Source of the DNA: Lachnospiraceae bacterium | GTDB lineage: Bacteria; Bacillota; Clostridia; Lachnospirales; Lachnospiraceae | DNA length: 34,103 nucleotides | NCBI GenBank assembly: GCA_017622575.1 | Contig: JAGAQU010000095.1 | Span: 1-34,103 of the forward strand | Reading direction: 5' to 3' | In this document: positions 24,018 to 32,030 of the stretch, in pieces | How the letters are laid out: each line of letters opens with the position of its first letter | How positions within the stretch are numbered: the first letter of the stretch is position 1 | Position numbers and translations under genes: made by a program | The notes under the pieces: generated by a model | Told to the model about the DNA's origin: nothing | What the model saw: only the letters and a program-made list of their open reading frames with translations | Database searches by the model: none

Positions 24018-25006
24018 CTCTTTTCCAGCTTCATATTCCAATCAAGGCTGTAAGGTCCGTCCTCCATCTTCTGCAGCATCTCATAATAACTGTAACGCTC
24101 AAGAGTAGGCGAATCCTCTGTCAGTGCAAAGTCCCCCTGCCAGAACTGGTAACCGAGCATATAGGAATCCACCATGTCCTCCCATGAGGTATACATCTTT
24201 TGCAACGTCAGTGAATTCTCAAGAGAAGCATCCATAGCTTCCTCATAAGTCATGTATCCACAGAAATAATAATCTGCATACAGCTGATTGACTCTGCAAA
24301 GATCCCATGCTGCCATAGCATCTGCATCCATGCCCGCCTGATACATATAGTAAGCGATCACATACCTTCCGGCATGCCCCTCAATACCGGATTCCATAAA
24401 CCTTTCATAGAAAGCCTCTTCACTAATGTCCAGCATACCGAGTTCTTCCAGTTCCTCCATACACTCACGGCATTTGCTCCTGTGGCCTTTTGTCTTTATG
24501 CTTTCCACCGTTTCCAGGGCAGATTCCCTGTCATACACCTCCCAGCTTGAAGCAAGAAGAGCCTTCTGCATCTCCACATTACTCTCTGTCTGCTTAAGTC
24601 CGCTGATCAGGCGCCAGTTCCAGCCGTTGCTGTAGGTTAAAGGTGCATAGGTAGCATTAAACCAGAGAATGGTGTCAGGAAGAGATTCCACCTCTTCCTG
24701 ATCCGAATCGGAACCAGCTCCGCCCATAAGCTCTGCCATAGTAACCTTGTCGGCCTGTTCCTTCTGTTTTTCTTCGGAATCCCCTTCACTCCCTGCCGAT
24801 TCTTCCTCTTCTGTTTTCTCTTCGTCCTCCGGCTTTTCTTCTTCCTTTTCGTCCGATGTTACTTCCTCATTTTCTTCCTCAGAGGCGTCAGCCTTCTCCC
24901 CTTCTGTCTTTGTCTTTCCAAGGTTTGACAACTTATCGCAGCCTACAAGCTGAAAGACGGAAAACACGATCAACATAACACACAATATTTTAGTCAACTT
25001 CTTCAT
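24011..25006 (-). CDS. Lipoprotein with DUF1266 domain
   Basis: 331 aa from the ATG at 25006 (MKKLTKIL), which has GGAG 8 nt upstream; the ORF can be extended 9 codons without a ribosome site. The lipobox is LVGC with C23. A very acidic linker of about 75 residues follows (EEENEEVTSDEKEEEKPEDEE region). From about residue 115 a helical domain reads YAPLTYSNGWNWRLISGL and AMAAWDLCRVNQLYADYYFCGYMTYEEA, ending SYMLGYQFWQGD. This is the DUF1266 pattern (Trp-Asp-x2-Arg, then a ...GYxxW end); the family has no known reaction. The first 17 nt overlap the upstream lipoprotein gene, suggesting coupled expression. Confidence 0.72.
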   Translation of the reverse strand: MKKLTKILCVMLIVFSVFQLVGCDKLSNLGKTKTEGEKADASEEENEEVTSDEKEEEKPEDEEKTEEEESAGSEGDSEEKQKEQADKVTMAELMGGAGSDSDQEEVESLPDTILWFNATYAPLTYSNGWNWRLISGLKQTESNVEMQKALLASSWEVYDRESALETVESIKTKGHRSKCRECMEELEELGMLDISEEAFYERFMESGIEGHAGRYVIAYYMYQAGMDADAMAAWDLCRVNQLYADYYFCGYMTYEEAMDASLENSLTLQKMYTSWEDMVDSYMLGYQFWQGDFALTEDSPTLERYSYYEMLQKMEDGPYSLDWNMKLEKSW

Positions 25007-26804
25007 AATAGTACTCCGATAAATCAATTCCATATGCGTCCTCCAGTTCCTCTAATACAACATTCGTTGCATCGTCATACTCATTTTCGGATAATGTGAT
25101 ATTATATTGCAGATAAAAGTCGTCATCCAGCTTCATGTAACATCTTGCCTCTGCCTTATTCACGTATTTCTTTGTCACATAGTCCTTTTCTTTATAAAAA
25201 AATATTACATAGTATGCTTCCTCAAATCCCGGCATGGGCATCATTTCCGTCCGGAATACATTCTTGATATCATCATCCTTCAGAAGACTGTCATACTTGC
25301 TGTCCGTTTCCATCTTGATGTTTGCCATCAGGCTATCGGAAAACATGATATCAATACTGCCCTGAATGTTGATGCCATGCATATTGGCATAGACACTGTT
25401 TTCTCTGGCAGTGGTACTCCTGCCCATAGGCACCATCACCACACTCTTCGCCTGCAGGCCGCTTACCTCTACTGATAAGGTTGCCATACCCATATACTGA
25501 TAACCGTCCACCTTTTCAAGAACGATTTCGTCCCCATCCGGTTCATAGATATCCTGTTCTTCCATGATCCTCTCTTCATTTCCTTCCTTCCACTCTCCGG
25601 TAGGCTTCAGGATATCCAGGTTGATTCCGTAGCATCCTGCCAGTTCATCGATGACACGCTCTGTTTTTTCGTCGGCACTGTTTTCCATCATTTCCAGTTC
25701 CCAGTAAATTCCGACCCCATCTTTTACAATGTGCATATAATACACATGCTTCTCCGCATAGGGAACGCCATTATAATCATCCCTCACTGCCGTCATCGTG
25801 ATATATCTGTCATCGCCGTTCTTTTTCATTTCACTGAATTCAGCATCTCTGTATCCGGAATCCTCAGAAAGCCAGCTCTCCTTTGTATATCCGGCCATAT
25901 CATCCAAAAAGCTGTATGCGAAGGAATTCGATCCCATACTATAGACGGAAGCATTGTAAAAAAGTCCATGTCCATACCAGGAAACATACCCATCCGATGA
26001 TTCGCTTTCTTTCGGGCCATAAACCTCATACGTGGATTTGTCCCCATAAAAGTCCTCCACCTCTATCGTTTCTATGTATTTCAGTTTCTTTATCTCTTCC
26101 TCGGAGAACAGCTTTGCTTCTTCCGCTTCTTTCTTCGTTTCCAAAGCGTCGTCCGGATTTTCGGATTTCTCTTCCGTATCCGGCTCACCGCTTCCTGTTC
26201 CGTATTTCAGAGAGTCAAGAAGAATATCATAGATATAGGTAAGTCCTTCATACTCCTCACCGGTTGTCACATCACCCACTTCTTCCTTCTCAGAATACGC
26301 CATGGAGGAAAGGACCTGAAGTGCCTCATCTTTCAGCTCCTTATTTTCCTTACCTTCCTCCGTAAAGGGAATTTCTGCCCAGCCGATGATCACCTTATCA
26401 TCCTGCTTTTTGCCATACAGGATCATGTCAAAAGAGTCATCCTTTGTGGAGATCTGACTTTCATAGCAGGCATAGCCCTTATGTTCCATTTTATCCTTTT
26501 TGCTTTCTTTTACAATTTCATCTTCACCCCAGAGCGCCATGCTGTCCTTATAAAAGACATTCACCACATCCCCACCGTTTTCAACCGTCATGAAAACGAT
26601 ATCTGCCCCGTCTGTTTGAAGATCAAATACCGGGTAAGGCTCCGCATCGTAATAGCAGAGTTCCCATTGCTCCGCATCATAGTATAAAGCAATATTTCCA
26701 CCCTCATAAACAGGCGTATCACCCTCATTCGATTTGCCGCAGCCGGCAAGGACTGCAAGCATCCATAGAAGCGCAAACAATACCGTAATCTTTCTTTTTT
26801 GCAC
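24990..26804 (-). CDS. Large hypothetical lipoprotein
   Basis: About 604 aa. I prefer the GTG start at 26804 because AGGAGG lies 9 nt before it; the ATG at 26813 abuts that ribosome site and the ATG at 26831 has none. This also gives a compact signal peptide ending LAGC with C22. The protein seems to hold three copies of a similar fold, each closing with a phrase like VLEELEDAYGIDLSEYY (also VIDELAGCYGINLDI and LQVLSSMAYSEKE), separated by an acidic linker. I do not recognise the family. It probably sits on the outer membrane face. It overlaps the DUF1266 lipoprotein by 17 nt, so the two may form one surface system. Confidence 0.6.
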   Translation of the reverse strand: MQKRKITVLFALLWMLAVLAGCGKSNEGDTPVYEGGNIALYYDAEQWELCYYDAEPYPVFDLQTDGADIVFMTVENGGDVVNVFYKDSMALWGEDEIVKESKKDKMEHKGYACYESQISTKDDSFDMILYGKKQDDKVIIGWAEIPFTEEGKENKELKDEALQVLSSMAYSEKEEVGDVTTGEEYEGLTYIYDILLDSLKYGTGSGEPDTEEKSENPDDALETKKEAEEAKLFSEEEIKKLKYIETIEVEDFYGDKSTYEVYGPKESESSDGYVSWYGHGLFYNASVYSMGSNSFAYSFLDDMAGYTKESWLSEDSGYRDAEFSEMKKNGDDRYITMTAVRDDYNGVPYAEKHVYYMHIVKDGVGIYWELEMMENSADEKTERVIDELAGCYGINLDILKPTGEWKEGNEERIMEEQDIYEPDGDEIVLEKVDGYQYMGMATLSVEVSGLQAKSVVMVPMGRSTTARENSVYANMHGINIQGSIDIMFSDSLMANIKMETDSKYDSLLKDDDIKNVFRTEMMPMPGFEEAYYVIFFYKEKDYVTKKYVNKAEARCYMKLDDDFYLQYNITLSENEYDDATNVVLEELEDAYGIDLSEYYYEEVD

Positions 26805-26885
26805 GTTGAACATCCTCCTTTTGTCTGTCATCGCAAACTTTTGTTATCATCTATAACACCCTTCAGATAAAAAAAGGTTGCATAT

Positions 26886-26943
26886 TAACAAAAAATTCCG
26901 GTGACTTTTTCCCACTTTTCTGGTTGTCTCTGTCATCGGAATT
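26886..26943 (-). terminator. Terminator behind the alarmone synthetase operon
   Basis: On the minus strand AATTCCG-A-TGAC (26943-26932) pairs with GTCA-C-CGGAATT (26905-26894) around a 26-nt loop, with one mismatch, followed by TTTTTGTT. It lies just behind the 64-aa protein gene. Confidence 0.75.
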
Positions 26944-26956
26944 TCAGGTCATGTTC

Positions 26957-27151
26957 TTATTTACATCCCGGTTCCTCAAGGTCATACAATTTTCCGGTGG
27001 CATAAGGGCTTCCCACATCGCATCTTCCATGATGATAAGTCTTTTTTGCTTCCCCTTCCTTCATTTGCCCTGAAGTTTCCACCTTGATACGGCTGACTCC
27101 ATCCGTTGTCAGATGATCAAGCATTTTGATCACTTCATCAATCTCATTCAT
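26957..27151 (-). CDS. Small hypothetical protein, 64 aa
   Basis: MNEIDEVIKMLDHLTTDGVSRIKVE begins a helix plus strand, followed by a Gly/Lys linker and a conserved-looking tail with KTYHHGRCDVGSPYATGKLYD. Two cysteines (C44, C63) and a double histidine (H40-H41) might bind metal, but the spacing fits no motif I know. A ribosome site AAAGGA lies 9-10 nt upstream. It is the last gene before the terminator and lies 63 nt behind the small alarmone synthetase, so it probably shares that transcript. No family recognised. Confidence 0.6.
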   Translation of the reverse strand: MNEIDEVIKMLDHLTTDGVSRIKVETSGQMKEGEAKKTYHHGRCDVGSPYATGKLYDLEEPGCK

Positions 27152-27214
27152 TTCATGATTTTCCTTTCCTCTTTCATCTGCTTTATTGACTATTGCATAT
27201 TCTCTTCAAGGGAA

Positions 27215-27895
27215 TCATTCCTCCGCTGTATTCTTCTCAATTACATCCTTGACTCTGCCCATTCTGATATCAAGGCGTGCACTTGTCTCCGCGCAGTCCT
27301 TCAATTCAGTGGAAAGCATTTCCGACAACTCCGGATTCAGATTCTTTTTGTAACGCATCCTGTGCTCCAGACTTGCCCAGAAATCCATGGCAATTGTACG
27401 CAGCTGTACTTCCACCTTCATCAGTCTCTTTTCATCCTGCAAAAAAATCGGTGTCTCCACAATCAGATGAAGACTGCGATAGCCGTTCTCTTTTGGGTTC
27501 TTGATGTAATCCTTTTTTTCAATCAACGTTACATCATCCTGCTGCAGAAGACAATCTGCCAGACAGTAGATATCATTGATAAAGGGACAGATCACACGGA
27601 TACCCGCCACATCATACAGATTTTCCTCAACTGCAGCCATATCCATCGGCAGATTCTTGCGGTGAAGCTTTTCTAATATGCTTTCCGTTGACTTTAACCT
27701 TGTCTTAATGGTTTCTATGGGATTGTGCTCCTGCTCCAGAGAAAACTGCTGATTCAAAACTTTAAATTTGGTCTCAATTTCCAGAAGCGCACAACTGTAA
27801 TAAGTCATCAGTTTCTTGGACAGCTTCATATTTTCTTTAAAGGCTTCCAGAATTTCTTCCGGTATATTTTCCCTTGACAGTAACTCGTTTTCCAT
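27215..27895 (-). CDS. Small alarmone synthetase (RelA/SpoT domain)
   Basis: 226 aa, the length of RelP/RelQ-type synthetases that make (p)ppGpp from ATP and GDP/GTP without a hydrolase domain. Visible motifs: R66-x-K68-x3-S72-I-x2-K76 for ATP binding, D95 in YDVAGIRV, NPKENGYRSLH at 133-143, and E162 in VEVQLRT followed by DFWASLEHRM. All key synthetase residues appear present. The C-terminal helices (about 185-226) fit the tetramer-forming region of these enzymes. Which of RelP or RelQ it equals cannot be decided. It follows the YitT gene by 33 nt and precedes the 64-aa gene; the ribosome site is weak. Co-transcription with a lipid acyltransferase is unusual. Confidence 0.88.
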   Translation of the reverse strand: MENELLSRENIPEEILEAFKENMKLSKKLMTYYSCALLEIETKFKVLNQQFSLEQEHNPIETIKTRLKSTESILEKLHRKNLPMDMAAVEENLYDVAGIRVICPFINDIYCLADCLLQQDDVTLIEKKDYIKNPKENGYRSLHLIVETPIFLQDEKRLMKVEVQLRTIAMDFWASLEHRMRYKKNLNPELSEMLSTELKDCAETSARLDIRMGRVKDVIEKNTAEE

Positions 27896-27928
27896 TTTAG
27901 TATCTCTTATCCTTTCCGTAATATAACA

Positions 27929-28789
27929 TTAATCTGCCGGTTTTTGATAAAATTTACCCGACAGTTGCTGTGTTTTGACAACATCAATAAAAGCGTTCTC
28001 ATCAGCTTCTCTCACCGCTTTTATGACTTTTTTGCTCTCCGCTCCGGAAACCACCGAATAGACTACATTTCTTTCACAATGTTCGAAGGAGCCTTCCCCT
28101 TCCAAAATCGTTGCTCCGTGATGACTCACCTGATAGATGGCATTACATACTTCTTTAGGTCTGTTGGTCACAATAAAAAGTGTGGCATGCTGATATTTCT
28201 TGTACAGAACATGAAGTACCTGAGTGGAGGCATATTGGAAGATAATAGAATACAATGCCTTGTCCCAGCCAAACAAAATGCCTGCCACAGATATGATCAC
28301 CACATTGAGTCCCAGTATGATATTGAAGGAATCCACACCCTTTTTGTCGGACAGAAAAATGGCAATAAAATCCGTTCCTCCGCTTGTGGCTCCTACCTTC
28401 AGGCACATACTGATCGCCAGTCCGTTTATCATTCCTCCGAAAATACTGATCAAAAGAATATCATATGTGATTGCATATACGGGAAGAATATCCGTCAGGA
28501 TACTGGTAAGTACGATCATCAGACAGGAATATCCTGTAAATTTTTTTCCAATAAACCGAAATCCTATATATACCGGAACCGCATTCAAAATCAAGTTAAC
28601 AAGCGTGTACGGAACAGATACATGAAAAAACAGTTCTGCCACGCGCTGGATCAGAATGGTAAGTCCTGTAACTCCACCGGGATAAAGGTCCCCCGTCCGC
28701 ACAAAGGTTTTAATGTTCACTGCCATGACAACCGCCGCAATGCAGACAACAAGGATTCTCTTCCCTTCTTGTTTTAAATTCCTATTCAC
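27929..28789 (-). CDS. YitT family membrane protein with DUF2179 domain
   Basis: 286 aa. Five or six hydrophobic helices in the first 200 residues include the signatures GDLYPGGVTGLTILIQR and KVGATSGGTDFIA. The C-terminal cytoplasmic DUF2179 domain starts near HATLFIVTNRPKEV and contains HHGATILEGEGSF and VVKTQQLSGKFYQ. The function of the family is not settled; some members are described as membrane transport-like proteins. It lies 11 nt behind the acyltransferase gene and 33 nt before the alarmone synthetase, so all three are probably one operon. Confidence 0.88.
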   Translation of the reverse strand: MNRNLKQEGKRILVVCIAAVVMAVNIKTFVRTGDLYPGGVTGLTILIQRVAELFFHVSVPYTLVNLILNAVPVYIGFRFIGKKFTGYSCLMIVLTSILTDILPVYAITYDILLISIFGGMINGLAISMCLKVGATSGGTDFIAIFLSDKKGVDSFNIILGLNVVIISVAGILFGWDKALYSIIFQYASTQVLHVLYKKYQHATLFIVTNRPKEVCNAIYQVSHHGATILEGEGSFEHCERNVVYSVVSGAESKKVIKAVREADENAFIDVVKTQQLSGKFYQKPAD

Positions 28790-28800
28790 TTTCTTTTCTC

Positions 28801-30078
28801 CTATTTCTTTTCTGCGCCTGATCTTATCAGCTTATATAACTCCTCGCAGGCAAGTCTTGCCTTGGCAACCACATCCCCGCAGTTCTGTGGGAAACAGTAA
28901 TACTGCACTTTGTCATTTCCGATACAGATCACATCGCCGATCTCATACCAAAAGAAATCCGAATACAGGCTGTAGGAGGAAAGGGGGTCCTGCCGGTAAT
29001 CCAGTTTTCCGTCACAACCGGTCAGATGAAACCCATCCTTTGTATGGGAAAGAATTCCCGTTCCCACCCTGTAAGCACACTTTGTATTGACAAGCATATA
29101 TATGGCAACCGGCAATTCCATCCGGTAGGTACCATCAGTCAACTCCTTTTTCACGCATTCCCTTTCCCACTTGTACCAGTCCGGTATGTGAGAAAATTCC
29201 GTTGTTCCTTCCTCTGCCTTTAAAAATCCGTACTCCGTCAATTCATATTCCTTTTTGCAGAGACCGCAGGCAATCTTTACGCCTTTTCCCAGCATTTTGC
29301 CTTCTCCGCCACAATTGGGACATTTATATAACACTCTGTTAAGTCCGTCAGCGCGAAAAGGCTCATCAATGCAAACCCGGTTTTCCTGTTGCCATTTAAA
29401 ATGGTCAAAAGAAAATTGGCTTTGCAGGATTTGGTTCAATTCCTCCACAGACTTTTCGCCAATCTCCTCCGGTGACAGTAAATATTCCATTTCCGCCGAT
29501 ACTGTTACGTTTCTGATCTGCAGACCATTATAAAGCGGGTCTCTCAAATAAGCACCGCGGGTGCGGATCATCACCACCGGAACCTTAAGAAGCTTCAGAC
29601 ACTTGCCGAGACTTTCCGGCAGCGGCGTTGCCGTGCCGTCAAAGCTGTAGCTTGCCTCCGGATACATCAGAATAGAGCTTTTCAGCTCCTTTACGGTATA
29701 AACCATATCACGCACCAATGCTACATCCGTGATGAATTTTTTGGTGGGAATACAGCCAAGATTTCTCATCAACCATTTTTTGCCCACAAAGCCATCCTGT
29801 GTACAGACAATATGAAAGGAACGTGGGAAAAGCACGGAAGATGCAATTTCCAGATCAATAAAGCTGGAATGATTCATTAAAACAAGGCAAGGTTCATCAG
29901 CCGAAAGCTTTTCCATTCCAATCTTACTGCAGGTAAATCCAACCCTCATTAAATCAATGCAGGACAATACCTTTAGCAGTGTCCTGAAAAATATACTTTG
30001 TCTTATGGGTTTCTCGTGCACGGCTGCAGGCAGCGTAAGTACATCCTCATAACGCATCTCAACTGTCTTTATTTTCAT
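28801..30078 (-). CDS. PlsC-like acyltransferase with C-terminal zinc ribbon
   Basis: 425 aa from the ATG at 30078 (MKIKTVEMRY), which has GAGGGTGG upstream; the frame further up is untranslated leader. The N-terminal half is a PlsC-type 1-acylglycerol-3-phosphate acyltransferase domain, with the catalytic NHSSFID (H70, D75) and MYPEASYSFDGT near 139-149. Around 253-274 a four-cysteine zinc ribbon is present (CPNC and CGLC), which ordinary PlsC proteins of about 200-250 aa lack. A further 150 residues of unfamiliar sequence follow, with SYSLYSDFFWYEIGDVICIGND. It might acylate a glycerophospholipid precursor or another acceptor. It is the first gene of the operon with YitT and the alarmone synthetase. 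Confidence 0.78.
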   Translation of the reverse strand: MKIKTVEMRYEDVLTLPAAVHEKPIRQSIFFRTLLKVLSCIDLMRVGFTCSKIGMEKLSADEPCLVLMNHSSFIDLEIASSVLFPRSFHIVCTQDGFVGKKWLMRNLGCIPTKKFITDVALVRDMVYTVKELKSSILMYPEASYSFDGTATPLPESLGKCLKLLKVPVVMIRTRGAYLRDPLYNGLQIRNVTVSAEMEYLLSPEEIGEKSVEELNQILQSQFSFDHFKWQQENRVCIDEPFRADGLNRVLYKCPNCGGEGKMLGKGVKIACGLCKKEYELTEYGFLKAEEGTTEFSHIPDWYKWERECVKKELTDGTYRMELPVAIYMLVNTKCAYRVGTGILSHTKDGFHLTGCDGKLDYRQDPLSSYSLYSDFFWYEIGDVICIGNDKVQYYCFPQNCGDVVAKARLACEELYKLIRSGAEKK

Positions 30079-30111
30079 TTGTTCCACCCTCATATTACTA
30101 ATTATGGTTAC

Positions 30112-30120
30112 ATTGTACCA
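30112..30120 (-). promoter_or_regulatory. Possible extended -10 promoter of the acyltransferase operon
   Basis: On the minus strand TGG directly precedes TACAAT (30117-30112), an extended -10 box, 33 nt before the chosen start at 30078. No good -35 is present. The box sits inside an imperfect inverted repeat (ATTATG-GGTAC region, about 30101-30126), where a regulator might bind. Confidence 0.35.
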
Positions 30121-30249
30121 CATAATCATAGTCGAAACTACCTTTACAAATCCGGAATTTCCTCATCTTTTTTTATAACTGTTTATGAGGTAGGAAGTTT
30201 CCCCCGGCAATGATAAGATAATATAAATACAAAAGGAGGTAACTGTTTT

Positions 30250-30276
30250 ATGACCACACCCGTTTACTTTGCATAG
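30250..30276 (+). CDS. Leader peptide MTTPVYFA upstream of the DUF1062 gene
   Basis: An 8-codon reading frame (ATG at 30250, TAG at 30274-30276) preceded by AAAAGGAGGT (30231-30240), the strongest ribosome site in the window. Its last four codons and stop lie inside the 5' arm of two alternative hairpins. This is the layout of leader peptides that control downstream genes by ribosome stalling. I know no leader with this sequence, so the inducer is unknown. Confidence 0.6.
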   Translation: MTTPVYFA

Positions 30277-30331
30277 CGCGGCTATTGCAAATAAAAATAA
30301 AACCCGTGATAGCCTGCGCATCGAAATGCAA
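30268..30331 (+). promoter_or_regulatory. Candidate translation attenuator (two exclusive hairpins)
   Basis: Hairpin A: TTTGCATAGC (30268-30277), loop GCG, GCTA-T-TGCAAA (30281-30291), ten pairs with one bulge. Hairpin B: TTGCAT, GCGC and GGCTAT (30269-30285) pair with ATAGCC, GCGC and ATGCAA (30309-30331). Both use the same 5' strand, so only one can form. Hairpin B ends 4 nt before the AAGGAG of the DUF1062 gene (30336-30341) and could block ribosome entry sterically. No U-run follows either hairpin, which argues for control of translation. Confidence 0.55.
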
Positions 30332-30346
30332 GTATAAGGAGATGCC

Positions 30347-30928
30347 ATGAGCTATATAAAGAAAATAGAATATGAAGTTGTACCACAGGAATCCTTTTCC
30401 GTTATCAGAAACTGCCCCGGCTGCGGTGTGAAAACAAATTACAGAAACACGAAAAGATTTCGCGTCAATGCCAACGGAAACAGACTGGATGTCTGGCTGA
30501 TCTACCAGTGTGAGAAATGTAAACATACCTTAAACCTCACTGTCTATGAACGTCAGAAGGCTGCAATAATCCCAAAAGATGAATATCAGCACTTTTTAAG
30601 TAATGATGAAGAGACAGCAGAAAAATACGGCATGAATTTTGATTTTTTCCGGAAAAACAAAGCAGATGTTGATATGGATGATATCACTTACCGGTATATC
30701 AAACTACAGGAATCATCTTCCGGCCCGGCAGATAAAATTGCCTGCCATGAGCAGACATTGATCCATATTCAAAATCCATATGGATTAAAAATCCGCCCCG
30801 AAAAACAGATTGCGGAAGTACTTGAATTGTCCCGGAGTCAGGTGGTAAAACTATTGGACCGGAACGCAATTACAATAGAAAGCATATCATCAAAGAATAT
30901 TTCTTTCTGTGTAAAAGCTACACCATGA
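30347..30928 (+). CDS. DUF1062 family protein
   Basis: 193 aa. Two CxxC pairs (C23/C26 in NCPGCG and C55/C58 in CEKCKH) form a likely zinc ribbon. Between them is the family core KRFRVNANGNRLDVWLIYQCEKC, followed by SNDEETAEKYGMNFDFF. The C-terminal part has a helix-turn-helix-like stretch, EKQIAEVLELSRSQVVKLLDR. I recognise DUF1062, whose function is not established. AAGGAG lies 5 nt before the ATG. The gene sits behind a leader peptide and alternative hairpins, so its translation is probably inducible, perhaps by something that stalls ribosomes. It has its own terminator. Confidence 0.85.
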   Translation: MSYIKKIEYEVVPQESFSVIRNCPGCGVKTNYRNTKRFRVNANGNRLDVWLIYQCEKCKHTLNLTVYERQKAAIIPKDEYQHFLSNDEETAEKYGMNFDFFRKNKADVDMDDITYRYIKLQESSSGPADKIACHEQTLIHIQNPYGLKIRPEKQIAEVLELSRSQVVKLLDRNAITIESISSKNISFCVKATP

Positions 30929-30949
30929 TATTGTCGGATTTACGAAGGG

Positions 30950-30976
30950 AAGGGGCTTAACGCCCCTTTTTCTTTT
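30950..30976 (+). terminator. Terminator of the DUF1062 gene
   Basis: AAGGGGC (30950-30956), loop TTAAC, GCCCCTT (30962-30968), then TTTCTTTTT. It overlaps the last codons of the convergent lysR-type gene. There is no U-run on the minus strand, so it works one way. Confidence 0.85.
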
Positions 30977-31844
30977 TCACAAATTCCAGGAACTTTTCAG
31001 TTGCCTTGGACATCGGTCTTTCCTGATTCCAGGCAAGAACATATTTGGCCATTACCTGTGGATTACAGATTGCCTTGATACACAGGCTGTCTTTTGCAAT
31101 GATATCACTGGCAGAAGCCGGATAAATAGCAATTCCAACCCCCTGTCTGATGAGTTCATAAGCACTTAAGGTATGAGCAATATAGCATCGCACCTTAGGT
31201 TTTGTACCTGAGATTGCAAACCAGTCTTCTATTTCATGAAGTCTGGAATGTCTGGAGGGAATCACGAGATCATAAGGAGCCAGTTTCTTTAATTCAATGC
31301 TGTCGCCCTCTTCCCGGGCAAGTGGATGATCGGTGGGCATGATTGCCACCCATGGCTCTTCATACACCGGAAGGGTATCTATCCCCTCCGGATCAAAAGG
31401 CGTCATGATAATGGCAAGATCGCATAAACCTTTCTTGATCCTGGAAACAATGTCATCGGTATTTCCATTCCATAAATTGTATTTCACATTAGGATATTCT
31501 TTCTGAAACTCTGCTATCCACTTTGCCAAAAGATTGGGAGCATGACCTTCCACATTGGAAAAATAGATGGTTCCCTGAAGACCATTATCCATCTCCCTGA
31601 TATCTTCCACTGACTTTTCTGACAATTCCAGTATTCTGCTCCCGTACTGTCTGAATATCTCACCGGCTTCCGTCAGTTCCATATGATGAGGAGACCTGTT
31701 AAACAATTTAGTCCCCAGTTCATTCTCAAGATCCTGTATCTGTCGGCTTAAGGGCGGTTGCGCAATACACAGCTTTTCTGCTGCTCTTGTAAAATTCATT
31801 TCTTCCGCTACCGCTAAAAAATAGCGAATATGCCTCAGTTCCAT
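30957..31844 (-). CDS. LysR family transcription regulator
   Basis: 295 aa. The N-terminal winged helix-turn-helix has the usual MELRHIRYFLAVAEEMNFTRAAEKLCIAQPPLSRQI pattern spread over residues 1-36. A linker helix and a periplasmic-binding-protein-like effector domain (about 90-295) follow. It resembles the CatR/BenM-like branch, but the effector cannot be told. GGAGG precedes the ATG. A perfect palindrome at 31897-31917 covers its -10 box, which suggests autorepression. The divergent partner is a short transcript for an 18-aa peptide, the likely second target. Confidence 0.92.
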   Translation of the reverse strand: MELRHIRYFLAVAEEMNFTRAAEKLCIAQPPLSRQIQDLENELGTKLFNRSPHHMELTEAGEIFRQYGSRILELSEKSVEDIREMDNGLQGTIYFSNVEGHAPNLLAKWIAEFQKEYPNVKYNLWNGNTDDIVSRIKKGLCDLAIIMTPFDPEGIDTLPVYEEPWVAIMPTDHPLAREEGDSIELKKLAPYDLVIPSRHSRLHEIEDWFAISGTKPKVRCYIAHTLSAYELIRQGVGIAIYPASASDIIAKDSLCIKAICNPQVMAKYVLAWNQERPMSKATEKFLEFVKKKKGR

Positions 31845-31896
31845 AGGTGCCTCCTTATTTACAGCGTTATATATCTTTTCCCCTTACCGCTCATTC

Positions 31897-31966
31897 ATAA
31901 TACCTAATAGGTATTATAGCATATTCACAATATGTATTTCAAATATAGCAAAAAGTCTGCTATATT
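31897..31966. promoter_or_regulatory. Divergent promoters and LysR-type palindrome
   Basis: Minus strand: TTGAAA (31942-31937) and a perfect TATAAT (31918-31913), 18 bp apart, for the lysR-type gene. Plus strand: TTCAAA (31938-31943) and TATATT (31961-31966), 17 bp apart, for the 18-aa peptide transcript. The two -35 boxes overlap almost completely. A perfect inverted repeat with 10-bp arms ATAATACCTA/TAGGTATTAT around one A covers 31897-31917, overlapping the lysR -10. Its core ATACC-TAATA-GGTAT fits the T-N11-A LysR site. Confidence 0.7.
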
Positions 31967-32030
31967 AAAATCATCAAATGAAAGACGTCTTTACAAAGTA
32001 AAAAAAGGAAGGGATAAGGAGGACTGCATT

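Noticed and set aside
27944..28777. 277-aa plus-strand frame opposite the YitT gene
   Set aside because: It is the antisense shadow of a well-recognised YitT gene; no ribosome site or family pattern.
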